Made by a program: the position numbers and the translations under genes. Of a DNA stretch of 11,845 nt, positions 1 through 6,366 are shown in pieces. The notes beneath the pieces were generated by a model. The model did no database searches, was not told the DNA's origin, and saw nothing but the letters and a program-made list of their open reading frames with translations. This stretch comes from Desulfovibrio sp. (GTDB lineage: Bacteria; Desulfobacterota; Desulfovibrionia; Desulfovibrionales; Desulfovibrionaceae): contig JAISXC010000120.1 of NCBI GenBank assembly GCA_031270875.1, forward strand, positions 1 to 11,845, given 5' to 3'. Position 1 is the first letter of the stretch, and every line of letters begins with the position of its first letter.

Positions 1-278
1 TGCATGGATGTGATCACAATGCTGTTGACAAGCTCAATGGCGAGCAAAACAACCAGCGGTGAAAAATCCAGACCGCCCATATACGTGAAAGGCAGCCATT
101 TGCGCACGCGGTAGAAAACCGGTTCCGTCAAAAGACGCAGGGCGCGCACGACGGGATTGTAGGGATCCGGCTTCACCCAGCTCAGCACCGCGGAAACAAT
201 GACAATCCAAAAATAGATATTGAGCAGTGAGCCCAAAACGGTGGCGACCGAACTCAAGGCGTTGGAGACTACACTCAT
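1..278 (-). CDS. YggT family membrane protein (partial, C-terminus beyond window)
   Basis: Reading leftward from an ATG at 278, the frame stays open for 92 codons to the window edge, so the C-terminus is missing. A GGGGAG ribosome binding site (bases 284-289) lies 5 nt before the start. The protein has a hydrophobic segment at about residues 8-35, a short polar stretch with the family-type WVKPDPYNPV and LTEPV motifs, then a second hydrophobic segment from about residue 72 that opens with DFSPLVVLLA. This is the pattern of YggT proteins, small two-helix inner-membrane proteins of about 95-100 residues. Their precise role is unsettled; links to osmotic stress and cell division or envelope loci are known for the family. 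It lies 66 nt after the HAD phosphatase gene on the same strand and is probably co-transcribed with it. I am confident of the family, not of a function. Confidence 0.85.
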   Translation of the reverse strand, partial: MSVVSNALSSVATVLGSLLNIYFWIVIVSAVLSWVKPDPYNPVVRALRLLTEPVFYRVRKWLPFTYMGGLDFSPLVVLLAIELVNSIVITSM

Positions 279-344
279 GCTTTCTCCCCGAAGTATGCGT
301 CATAATTCTGATTCCAAATAAAAGGAGTCAAAGCCGCGCAACAG

Positions 345-1028
345 TCATTTGGTTTCCGCATGGTTCGCCACTGCCGCGACATTTTCCAGGATTTGCCGCA
401 AGGCGGCAAAATCCCGTATCCGCAAATGCCCCTCAAGGTCATCGTTGTTGAAGGCGGCAAACACGACACCCGCCCCAAGGGCCGCCAGCCTGTCGTTTTC
501 GCTGTCTCCCACAAAAAGCACTGTATGCGGGGCGACCCCCCAGGCGTTACAGACAAGTTGCACGCCTTCCGGCGAAGGTTTTGGGGCGGCGTTGCTTGCC
601 GTGACCACAGGGTTAAAATAGTCGGGCAAGGCAAAAAAGTCCAGAACCGTTTGCAAGCCGACATCAACACGATTGGTGGCAATGGACATGCGCAGGCCGC
701 GGCTGTGAAGCCATTCAACAAAATTCCGGAAGTCTGTCGACAGACGCAGATGCGGCACGATTTCCGTTCCGTAATTTACGGCCGTCCGTGCCGCATGCTT
801 CAGACGCGGATGCAGGGCCTCGGGCACCATGGCCAAGAGGGCCTCGCGCGCTGTGGCCATAAATGCGTATTCTTCCTGTTCCGGCGTCATTTCCGGCAGA
901 TTGAGAAAAGCCAGAATGCGGTTGTAGTATTCCCGGTTGGCGTCCCTGGACTCAATCATCACGCCGTCGCAGTCAAACACCACGCCGGCCAGGCCATCGG
1001 GGAACACATCAGACGGTGCGGGCGTCAT
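345..1028 (-). CDS. HAD-superfamily hydrolase, phosphoglycolate phosphatase-like
   Basis: The 227-residue protein has all four HAD motifs. Motif I is DCDG with nucleophile D19 and D21, motif II is the Thr of IATNR (T118), motif III is K150 in PKPSPEG, and motif IV is GDSEND with D175 and D179. The helical region between motifs I and II matches the C1 cap of phosphoglycolate phosphatase and beta-phosphoglucomutase-like enzymes, so it probably removes phosphate from a small cytoplasmic metabolite; the substrate cannot be read from sequence. I chose the ATG at 1028. A TTG at 1043 would add five residues, and neither start has a convincing Shine-Dalgarno sequence. It is transcribed away from pdxS, and yggT follows on the same strand. 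A phosphatase beside PLP synthesis genes could act on a B6 phosphate ester, but this is only a suggestion from position. Confidence 0.85.
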   Translation of the reverse strand: MTPAPSDVFPDGLAGVVFDCDGVMIESRDANREYYNRILAFLNLPEMTPEQEEYAFMATAREALLAMVPEALHPRLKHAARTAVNYGTEIVPHLRLSTDFRNFVEWLHSRGLRMSIATNRVDVGLQTVLDFFALPDYFNPVVTASNAAPKPSPEGVQLVCNAWGVAPHTVLFVGDSENDRLAALGAGVVFAAFNNDDLEGHLRIRDFAALRQILENVAAVANHAETK

Positions 1029-1071
1029 AAATTTGATAGTCAATTTTTACTGGCAAGCCTGAAAAAATGGT

Positions 1072-1100
1072 ATTATACTCTCTCCCGGAGCCGTAGGCAA
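1072..1100 (-). promoter_or_regulatory. Candidate sigma-70 promoter for the HAD-yggT unit
   Basis: On the minus strand, TTGCCT (1095-1100) is followed after 17 nt by a perfect TATAAT (1072-1077). Transcription would begin near 1065, about 37 nt before the chosen ATG. This was read by eye and has no expression support. Confidence 0.5.
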
Positions 1101-1119
1101 GCATTTGTTCCCGCCGCTA

Positions 1120-1148
1120 TTGTCAAACGCGGCATAATCGCTTATATA
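1120..1148 (+). promoter_or_regulatory. Candidate sigma-70 promoter for pdxST
   Basis: TTGTCA (1120-1125) and TATATA (1143-1148) are separated by exactly 17 nt and lie about 67 nt upstream of the pdxS start. This promoter and the HAD promoter face away from each other with only 19 nt between their -35 boxes, so a regulator bound here could affect both units. I saw no clear operator palindrome between them. Confidence 0.5.
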
Positions 1149-1214
1149 GACTGGTTCACGGGTTTTGACATTTTCTTTGTCCGTTTGGAAAGCTTTCTTC
1201 AAGGAGTGGCACGT

Positions 1215-2093
1215 ATGAAGGGCACTGTTCGTCTGAAAACGGGACTGGCGGAAATGCTGAAAGGCGGCGTTATCATGGATGTCACGACGCCGGAGCAGGC
1301 CAAAATAGCGGAAGGCGCCGGAGCGTGCGCCGTCATGGCGCTGGAGCGCGTCCCGGCTGATATCCGCGCCCAGGGGGGCGTGGCCCGCATGGCCGACCCC
1401 ACGGTGGTAAAACGGATTATGGACGCTGTCAGCATACCGGTCATGGCCAAGGCGCGTATCGGACATTTTGTCGAGGCGCGCATTCTGGAGGCCCTCGGCG
1501 TTGACTATATTGACGAAAGTGAAGTTTTGACGCCGGCGGACGACAAACACCACATAAACAAAAGGGCCTTTACCGTGCCCTTTGTCTGCGGCTGCCGCAA
1601 CCTGGGCGAAGCACTGCGCCGCATAGCCGAGGGGGCCGCCATGATACGCACCAAGGGTGAACCGGGCACGGGCAACGTGGTGGAAGCCGTGCGCCACTGC
1701 CGGCAGGTTATGGACGAAATACGAGTTCTGTGCGCATTGCCCGAAGACGAAGTGGCGCATTACGCCAAAAGTTGCGGAGCGCCGCTGGAGGTGGCGCTTG
1801 CCGTGCGCAGGAAAAAACGCCTGCCGGTGGTCAATTTCGCGGCGGGCGGCATCGCCACTCCGGCGGATGCGGCCATGATGATGCACTTGGGCTGTGACGG
1901 CGTTTTCGTGGGGTCGGGCATATTCAAATCCGGCAATCCGGAGAAACGCGCCAGATCCATAGTGCGGGCCGTGACGAATTTCGGGGATTACGCAATGCTG
2001 GCCGAAGTTTCCCGCGATTTGGGCGAGGCGATGGTCGGCATAGAAATTTCCGCCATCACCCCCGCCGAACGCATGCAGGAAAGAGGTTGGTAG
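1215..2093 (+). CDS. pdxS: Pyridoxal 5'-phosphate synthase, synthase subunit PdxS
   Basis: The protein has 292 residues, normal length for PdxS (Pdx1/SNZ). It makes PLP directly from ribose 5-phosphate (or ribulose 5-phosphate), glyceraldehyde 3-phosphate and ammonia supplied by PdxT, in a cytosolic PdxS12-PdxT12 complex. The N-terminal GGVIMDV region, the [10 protein letters not shown] and GGVARM signatures and the TKGEPGTGN loop are intact. The catalytic positions are present: D22, K79 (first Schiff base) and K147 (second), matching D24, K81 and K149 of the Bacillus enzyme. The start is fixed by AAGGAG at 1201-1206, 8 nt before the ATG. The same frame is open upstream for 855 bases across the opposite-strand HAD gene, but no PdxS homologue has such an extension. 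pdxT follows 3 nt after the stop. Confidence 0.98.
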   Translation: MKGTVRLKTGLAEMLKGGVIMDVTTPEQAKIAEGAGACAVMALERVPADIRAQGGVARMADPTVVKRIMDAVSIPVMAKARIGHFVEARILEALGVDYIDESEVLTPADDKHHINKRAFTVPFVCGCRNLGEALRRIAEGAAMIRTKGEPGTGNVVEAVRHCRQVMDEIRVLCALPEDEVAHYAKSCGAPLEVALAVRRKKRLPVVNFAAGGIATPADAAMMMHLGCDGVFVGSGIFKSGNPEKRARSIVRAVTNFGDYAMLAEVSRDLGEAMVGIEISAITPAERMQERGW

Positions 2094-2096
2094 AAA

Positions 2097-2687
2097 ATGC
2101 CGACTGTCGGCGTGCTGGCTCTGCAGGGCGCGTTTCGCGAACATATGGCGGCTCTGCGCCGCGTTGGCGCGCGGGTTGTGGAAATACGCCAGCGCAAACA
2201 CATCGGGGGCATTGACGCGTTGGTCATCCCCGGCGGGGAAAGCACGACCATCGGCAAGCTGCTCGCGGAGTGGGATATGCTTGCCCCCCTGAAAGCACGC
2301 CTGCAATCCGGCATGCCGGTTTACGGCAGTTGCGCCGGCTTGATCCTGCTGTGCAAGACGATTGAGAATTCCGACCAGCCGCGCCTGGGAGTGCTCAACG
2401 CCAAAGTGCGGCGCAACGCCTTCGGCCGTCAGGTGGACAGCTTTGAGGCGAAACTCGCCGTCCCGGAAATCGGAAGCGCTCCCTTTCATGCTGTTTTTAT
2501 CCGGGCTCCCGTCATTACGGAAGTCGGCCCCGGCGTTCGCGTGCTCGCCGAAATTGACGGTCAGGCCGTCGCCGTGCGCGAGAACAACATACTGGCGACA
2601 TCCTTTCACCCGGAACTCACCCGGGACTTGCGCCTGCACCGCTACTTCACGGGCATGTGCGAGGCCTGCGCGGAACAAACCCCTTGA
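2097..2687 (+). CDS. pdxT: Pyridoxal 5'-phosphate synthase, glutaminase subunit PdxT
   Basis: This 196-residue class I glutamine amidotransferase (Pdx2/SNO family) is full length. It hydrolyses glutamine and channels ammonia to PdxS. The catalytic triad is visible: C79 in GSCAGL, and H171 with E173 in FHPE. The GGESTTI oxyanion and substrate loop at residues 46-52 and the N-terminal GVLALQGAF strand are typical of the family. The gene starts 3 nt after the pdxS stop with AGAGG at 2082-2086 inside the end of pdxS, so the two subunits are translationally coupled and made together. Two cysteines in the last 15 residues (MCEACAE) are extra to the known mechanism. Confidence 0.98.
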   Translation: MPTVGVLALQGAFREHMAALRRVGARVVEIRQRKHIGGIDALVIPGGESTTIGKLLAEWDMLAPLKARLQSGMPVYGSCAGLILLCKTIENSDQPRLGVLNAKVRRNAFGRQVDSFEAKLAVPEIGSAPFHAVFIRAPVITEVGPGVRVLAEIDGQAVAVRENNILATSFHPELTRDLRLHRYFTGMCEACAEQTP

Positions 2688-2712
2688 CAGGGAACGGCCA
2701 AAAGTCTAGATG
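2684..2712 (+). promoter_or_regulatory. Weak candidate promoter overlapping the end of pdxT
   Basis: A perfect TTGACA (2684-2689) covers the pdxT stop codon. After 17 nt comes TAGATG (2707-2712), which matches only three positions of TATAAT. It could give the following small gene some independent transcription. The -10 box is poor, so this is a low-confidence call. Confidence 0.22.
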
Positions 2713-2734
2713 CAACCCAACAAAGGAATTCCTC

Positions 2735-3073
2735 ATGGCGTACGATATCCGTTTGATGAAGCTGGTAACGGGCGAACTTGTCATCGGCAAGTATGATGAG
2801 GCAAAAGACTGCCTCAACGACGTGGCCGCCCTGCAGACCGTGCCGACACAGCAGGGCGTGCAGATGATGCTGCTGCCTTACGGCTATCCCTTTGAACCAA
2901 ATTTCAGCGGCACTCTGGGAAGCGCGGCATTTTTGTATCGCTACCGCGACACGCCCAAGGAACTGCAGGACAAATACATTGAGGCCGCCACCAATCTCAC
3001 CGTGGCGGGAGGCCTTGGCAAACTCCAGTTCGGCGCTGTGCCCGGCGTCGGCGGCAGCGGCCTGATCACCTGA
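2735..3073 (+). CDS. Conserved-looking hypothetical protein, 112 aa
   Basis: I do not recognise a named family with confidence. The ATG at 2735 has AAGGA at 2723-2727, 7 nt upstream. The frame is open further upstream to 2657, inside pdxT, but only this start has a ribosome binding site. The N-terminal half (MKLVTGELVIGKYDEA, then VAALQTVPT) alternates hydrophobic and polar residues, with a turn-forming TGE, like the small beta-barrel of Sm/LSm-like proteins seen in several phage and bacterial hypothetical proteins. The C-terminal 25 residues are rich in Gly and Val (VAGGLGKLQFGAVPGVGGSG) and look flexible. There is no signal peptide and no transmembrane segment, so a cytoplasmic protein is likely. 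It lies 47 nt after pdxT on the same strand and is followed by a candidate terminator, so it may be the last gene of the pdx transcript. Confidence 0.75.
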   Translation: MAYDIRLMKLVTGELVIGKYDEAKDCLNDVAALQTVPTQQGVQMMLLPYGYPFEPNFSGTLGSAAFLYRYRDTPKELQDKYIEAATNLTVAGGLGKLQFGAVPGVGGSGLIT

Positions 3074-3101
3074 CGATTCCGGGTAACGCCAGGCTTTCCG
3101 G

Positions 3102-3126
3102 GGCGGCGCGGCATGCCGCCTTTTTT
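3102..3126 (+). terminator. Candidate intrinsic terminator after the pdxST-hypothetical unit
   Basis: GGCGGC (3102-3107) pairs perfectly with GCCGCC (3115-3120) around a 7-nt loop, and six T residues follow at once (3121-3126). It lies 29 nt after the hypothetical gene. The ATG at 3113 that gives the longest reading of the next gene falls in the loop and stem of this hairpin. Either the next gene really starts at 3134, or the hairpin also affects its translation. Confidence 0.5.
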
Positions 3127-5797
3127 GCGCCGCATGCGTGAATTATTGCCCTTCTTTCTGAAACCAAGCCGCTATGCGGGCATGGAGACCGGCGTCCGCC
3201 GCAAGAATCCGGCGGACGCGCGCTTCACCGTTGCCCTCGCTTTCCCGGACACATACGATGTGGGCATGTCCTACCTCGGGCAGAAGATTCTCTATGACGT
3301 TGTGAACAGTCAGCCGCGCTGGCTGGCGGAGCGCGTGATGGCGCCGGAACGGGAGGTCGCCGCCGTACTGCGCGCCCGCAACGCCCCGCTCTGCACTCTC
3401 GAATCCGACACGCCCCTCGCAAAAACCGACTGTCTGGCTTTTTCCGTTACGCACGAACTTTGCTACACAAATGTTCTCTACATGCTCGACCTCGCCGGAA
3501 TCCCCCTGCGCACCGCCGACAGACCGCAATCCCTGACGGCCTGCCCTCTTGTCATCGCCGGAGGCGGCGCGCTGCTGAGCGCCGAACCGCTCACGCCGTT
3601 CGTTGATATTATGGCTCTCGGCGACGGGGAGGAAACCTTGCCGGATCTGCTGCGCCTGCTGGAAAAAGCTCTGGAAGCGGCCTGGCCGCGCCGCCGTTTG
3701 CTGGAGGAAGCGCGGTTCATCCCCGGTGTTTACGTGCCTTCGCTTTTCGCGGAACCAGACTGCCCGGGCGGGCCGCCAACTCCACTTTTTGCGGATTACG
3801 CCCGTCCCGCCCGCCGGATTGTGGCGGATCTCGACGCCGCCCCCTACCCTGTCCGGCAAATAACGCCTGTGGGCGCCGTACACAACCGCCTTTCCCTCGA
3901 AATCGCGCGCGGCTGCACGCGCGGCTGCCGCTTTTGCCATGCCGGAATGGTTTACCGGCCGGCGCGTGAACGCTCTCTCCCGAATATTCTGGCTCTTCTG
4001 CGCGACTGTCTGACCCGGACCGGTTTTGACGAAGTTTCCTTTCTCTCCCTGAGCGCGGGGGATTTTTCCGCCCTGAAGGGCCTGTGCATGAATGCCCTTG
4101 ACTATTGCGCGACCGAGCGGATCAGCCTGTGTCTGCCTTCCCTGCGCGTGGGGTCCATTGACGACGAAATCCTGGAGCGCATGGCCGCCCTGCGCCGCAC
4201 GGGGATCACCCTTGCGCCCGAAGCCGGCAGCCAGCGTCTGCGCGACGTCATCAACAAGGGGGTGACGGAGGAAGCCCTGCTGCTGCATGCGCAGAAACTG
4301 CTGGAACACGGCTGGCGGCAGGTGAAGCTCTACTTTATGATCGGCCTGCCCACGGAAACGGATGACGATCTCGCGGCCATAGCCGAACTGTGCCGCAAGG
4401 TGCGTGACGCCGCGCGCGGCGGCCCCCGCATGACGGTGACGGCCGCCATAGCCCCCTTTGTCCCCAAACCCTTCACTCCCTTTCAGTGGGAAGCGCAAAT
4501 ATCCCTTGAGGAAATGCGCCGCCGCACAGATTTGCTGCGCAAATTCTTCGCGAAACAGAAATGCCTGAAACTGCGCTGGCACGAGCCGGCCATGTGTCTG
4601 CTGGAAGGCATACTTTCCCGCGCGGATCGGCGCATGGCCGATGTGGTGGAAAAGGCCTACAAAAACGGGGCCATATTCTGCAGTTGGGCGGACAACTTTG
4701 ATCTTTCCCCCTGGCTTGACGCCCTCAGAGAATGCGCGCTTGACGCGCGGGCCTGCACCGGCCCGCGTATCCCCGGCGCGCCGCTGCCCTGGAGTCACCT
4801 GGAAGCGGGCGTTTCCGAAGATTTTCTGCTGCGCGAACGCGCCCGCGCCCTGGATGCAAACGGCGCCAAAATTACCGGGGACTGCCGCTACGGCGCCTGC
4901 AGCCGCTGCGGCGCGTGCGACACGGATGCCGCCCCATCGCTCCTCGCGCGGGCGGGCGCGGAAAGCATCGGCAACCGTCTGGTCCTGCCGCAACGCGACC
5001 AGCGCGCCCATTTACCCGCCCTTGACGCTCGCGGCCATCTTGTCTGCCGGGCGCGCCCCAACCGTCCACCCAGAATTGACATGCCGCTCACCGTCAAAGC
5101 GGCCACATACCGCGTGTGGCATACAAAAACGGCTGGCAGCGCCTTTTTAAGCCAGCTGGAACTTCAGGCCATGCTGGACCGCGCCCTGCGCCGCGCCAAG
5201 CTGCCTCTGACCTTTTCCCAAGGTTTTCACCCGCTGCCTCTGCTTTCTTTCGGCCGCGCCCTGCCGGTCGGCGTGGAGAGCCTGGTGGAATGGTTCACTG
5301 TCACCCTGCGCGCACCGCTTGCCCCTAGGGAGATTGCGGAGCGGCTCACCGCCTTGCCGCCGGGCGTGGAAATTACCGGCGTGGAGCAGCTATCCAAAAC
5401 CAGCCGCACCGAGCCGGCCCCGGTGGAAAAATTTTGCCTGCGCCTCGCGGGGGACGACATCAGCGCTGCGGCCCGCTGTTTTGAAGACTTTACCGCCCAA
5501 CAGTCGTTCACATACTCGCGCAAAACAAAAAACGGCCCGCGCAGCGCCGACATCCGGCCCGTGCTCCACTGCTGGAACACATCCGTTGTCTCCTCCCGCG
5601 CCGGCGGGGCACCCGTCCCGGCAGTGACATTTGTGGCGGACTGGCGTACACTGTATCTGTCGCCCCCGGCATTTTGCTGCGCCGTGCTTGCCCCGCTCGC
5701 CCCTGAGGACGCGCTGCGGCCGCGTCTGCTCCTTGTCAAGACAGCGCAGTTGTATAATGAGGATGACATTCGCAAAGCCTCTTGCAAGGGAGTATGA
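3113..5797 (+). CDS. Radical SAM protein fused to DUF2344 (TIGR03960/TIGR03936-type)
   Basis: This large protein (894 residues, or 887 from the ATG at 3134) is a fusion. The N-terminal 250 residues carry the FPDTYDVGMSYLG and SVTHELCYTNVLYML motifs of the family. The radical SAM core follows, with the 4Fe-4S cluster motif C268-x3-C272-x2-C275 (RGCTRGCRFC) and later LAPEAGSQRLRDVINK. A four-cysteine patch comes next, C591, C596, C599, C602 (CRYGACSRCGAC), which could hold a second metal site. From about residue 664 a DUF2344 domain begins (KTAGSAFLSQLELQAMLDRA, SQGFHPLP). The family is uncharacterised; in other genomes the two halves can be separate genes and often sit near ribonuclease G, suggesting RNA or ribosome-related chemistry. 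The start at 3113 has GGCGG 6 nt upstream but overlaps a candidate terminator. The start at 3134 (MRELLPFFLKPSRY) fits my recollection of family N-termini but lacks a ribosome binding site. Confidence 0.9.
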   Translation: MPPFLRRMRELLPFFLKPSRYAGMETGVRRKNPADARFTVALAFPDTYDVGMSYLGQKILYDVVNSQPRWLAERVMAPEREVAAVLRARNAPLCTLESDTPLAKTDCLAFSVTHELCYTNVLYMLDLAGIPLRTADRPQSLTACPLVIAGGGALLSAEPLTPFVDIMALGDGEETLPDLLRLLEKALEAAWPRRRLLEEARFIPGVYVPSLFAEPDCPGGPPTPLFADYARPARRIVADLDAAPYPVRQITPVGAVHNRLSLEIARGCTRGCRFCHAGMVYRPARERSLPNILALLRDCLTRTGFDEVSFLSLSAGDFSALKGLCMNALDYCATERISLCLPSLRVGSIDDEILERMAALRRTGITLAPEAGSQRLRDVINKGVTEEALLLHAQKLLEHGWRQVKLYFMIGLPTETDDDLAAIAELCRKVRDAARGGPRMTVTAAIAPFVPKPFTPFQWEAQISLEEMRRRTDLLRKFFAKQKCLKLRWHEPAMCLLEGILSRADRRMADVVEKAYKNGAIFCSWADNFDLSPWLDALRECALDARACTGPRIPGAPLPWSHLEAGVSEDFLLRERARALDANGAKITGDCRYGACSRCGACDTDAAPSLLARAGAESIGNRLVLPQRDQRAHLPALDARGHLVCRARPNRPPRIDMPLTVKAATYRVWHTKTAGSAFLSQLELQAMLDRALRRAKLPLTFSQGFHPLPLLSFGRALPVGVESLVEWFTVTLRAPLAPREIAERLTALPPGVEITGVEQLSKTSRTEPAPVEKFCLRLAGDDISAAARCFEDFTAQQSFTYSRKTKNGPRSADIRPVLHCWNTSVVSSRAGGAPVPAVTFVADWRTLYLSPPAFCCAVLAPLAPEDALRPRLLLVKTAQLYNEDDIRKASCKGV

Positions 5798-5799
5798 CA

Positions 5800-6075
5800 A
5801 TGGGTTCCTGCATTCCTTTTGATGATGAAATCTCGTTCACGGAACGAATCAAAACTCTCAGCAATGAGGAGTTGATGGAAATCTGGGAAGAGACGCAACG
5901 AATTGAGCGGCTTTTTTCCTCAGAGCTCCATCTGGAATTCTCCTTTGCCATGGATTACGAACATGCCATTGTGACAGAACTTTCCCTGCGCGCCTGCAAA
6001 AACCCGCCCCCTTTCCCGTCCGCGGAAAAACCGGATCGCAACCCTCTCTCGAAAGGTGTCTCAAAGAACGCCTAG
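5800..6075 (+). CDS. Small hypothetical protein, 91 aa
   Basis: I do not recognise this protein. The ATG at 5800 has AAGGGAG (5786-5792) 7 nt upstream. An ATG at 5794, overlapping the previous stop as ATGA, sits only 1 nt from the same site and is less likely. Residues about 10-55 look helical and acidic (ERIKTLSNEELMEIWEETQR), with an amphipathic pattern suited to a protein-protein contact. The last 20 residues are basic and Pro/Ser-rich and probably disordered. There is no membrane segment and no obvious metal site; two isolated cysteines are present. Its start lies 3 nt after the radical SAM stop, which points to translational coupling and a possible partner role, inferred only from position. 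Confidence 0.65.
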   Translation: MGSCIPFDDEISFTERIKTLSNEELMEIWEETQRIERLFSSELHLEFSFAMDYEHAIVTELSLRACKNPPPFPSAEKPDRNPLSKGVSKNA

Positions 6076-6131
6076 ACCCGGCGCGCGTTGCTTCCCGGTG
6101 CCGCGCCTCAGGACAACCCGGTACCGGGCAT

Positions 6132-6149
6132 TTGTGAAAAAATTAGCAA
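6132..6149. promoter_or_regulatory. Rex-like operator, distal copy
   Basis: TTGTGAA, four A, then TTAGCAA. This matches 12 of 14 defined positions of the known Rex consensus TTGTGAA-N4-TTCACAA: the left arm is perfect and the right arm is degenerate. It lies 112 bp upstream of the better copy. It also resembles the CRP/FNR-type (HcpR) site TTGTGA-N6-TCACAA, so the cognate regulator is not certain. Confidence 0.4.
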
Positions 6150-6243
6150 TAGGGAAAAATGCCGTAATGCCGCCTTGGTGAACTGAAGATAATTGTTTCC
6201 AAATCATGTTGAATTTACAAAAGTATTACATATCTCCCCCAAT

Positions 6244-6261
6244 TTGTGAAAAAATTGACAA
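6244..6261. promoter_or_regulatory. Rex-like operator overlapping promoter P1
   Basis: TTGTGAA, four A, then TTGACAA, matching 13 of 14 positions of the Rex consensus TTGTGAA-N4-TTCACAA. The right arm contains the TTGACA -35 box of P1 (6255-6260), so a bound protein would block RNA polymerase. Rex is a NADH/NAD+-sensing repressor known in Desulfovibrio, and NADH releases it. An HcpR/CRP-like regulator (TTGTGA-N6-TCACAA) is the main alternative, because the two consensus sites overlap in sequence. Confidence 0.5.
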
Positions 6262-6283
6262 CGCTCCTCATTTCCTTTATGTT
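6255..6283 (+). promoter_or_regulatory. Candidate promoter P1 for the dicarboxylate operon
   Basis: A perfect TTGACA (6255-6260) is followed after 17 nt by TATGTT (6278-6283), which matches four positions of TATAAT. Transcription would start near 6290, giving a leader of about 75 nt. The -35 box lies inside the proximal Rex-like operator. Confidence 0.45.
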
Positions 6284-6309
6284 CAAAAAAACCCCACCGG
6301 ATTTTTTTG

Positions 6310-6338
6310 TTGACACGAAAGCGGTACCTATTAATGAT
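6310..6338 (+). promoter_or_regulatory. Candidate promoter P2 for the dicarboxylate operon
   Basis: A second perfect TTGACA (6310-6315) is followed after 17 nt by AATGAT (6333-6338), which matches four positions of TATAAT. It would start transcription near 6345, about 22 nt before the fumarase alpha ATG. It does not overlap an operator copy, so it may give a separate level of expression. Confidence 0.45.
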
Positions 6339-6366
6339 AAAATTAAACAACACGGAGGCAAACTGT

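Larger units (their letters stand above)
6076..6366. other. AT-rich regulatory intergenic region before the dicarboxylate gene set
   Basis: These 291 bases hold no convincing gene. The first 55 are GC-rich with a GGCGCG/CGCGCC pair and a 12-bp palindrome CCCGGTACCGGG (6117-6128). There is no T tract after them, so I do not call a terminator. From about 6130 the sequence becomes markedly AT-rich, unlike the coding DNA on either side. It carries a 15-nt exact direct repeat (6130-6144 and 6242-6256) that forms part of two Rex-like operators, plus two promoters. Confidence 0.7.

Noticed and set aside
360..1214. In-frame open extension upstream of pdxS, giving a 577-codon frame
   Set aside because: It runs antisense to the HAD gene, shows no PdxS family similarity, and the AAGGAG at 1201-1206 clearly marks the normal start at 1215.
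1047..2678. 543-codon open frame on the minus strand opposite pdxS/pdxT
   Set aside because: Antisense shadow of GC-rich codon use; its composition (many His, Gln, Arg, Ala) is not protein-like and the plus-strand genes are certain.
3143..5011. 622-codon minus-strand open frame opposite the radical SAM gene
   Set aside because: Shadow frame with low-complexity Gly/Arg/Ala/Gln content and no recognisable motif; the radical SAM motifs on the plus strand are unambiguous.
5733..5758. TTGTCA and a perfect TATAAT inside the end of the radical SAM gene as a promoter for the 91-aa gene
   Set aside because: The spacer is only 14 nt, too short for a normal sigma-70 promoter, and the TG before TATAAT is not placed as in an extended -10. 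The downstream gene is better explained by coupling.
6117..6128. Palindrome CCCGGTACCGGG as a terminator after the 91-aa gene
   Set aside because: There is no room for a loop of normal size and no T tract follows; termination here is possible but not supported.
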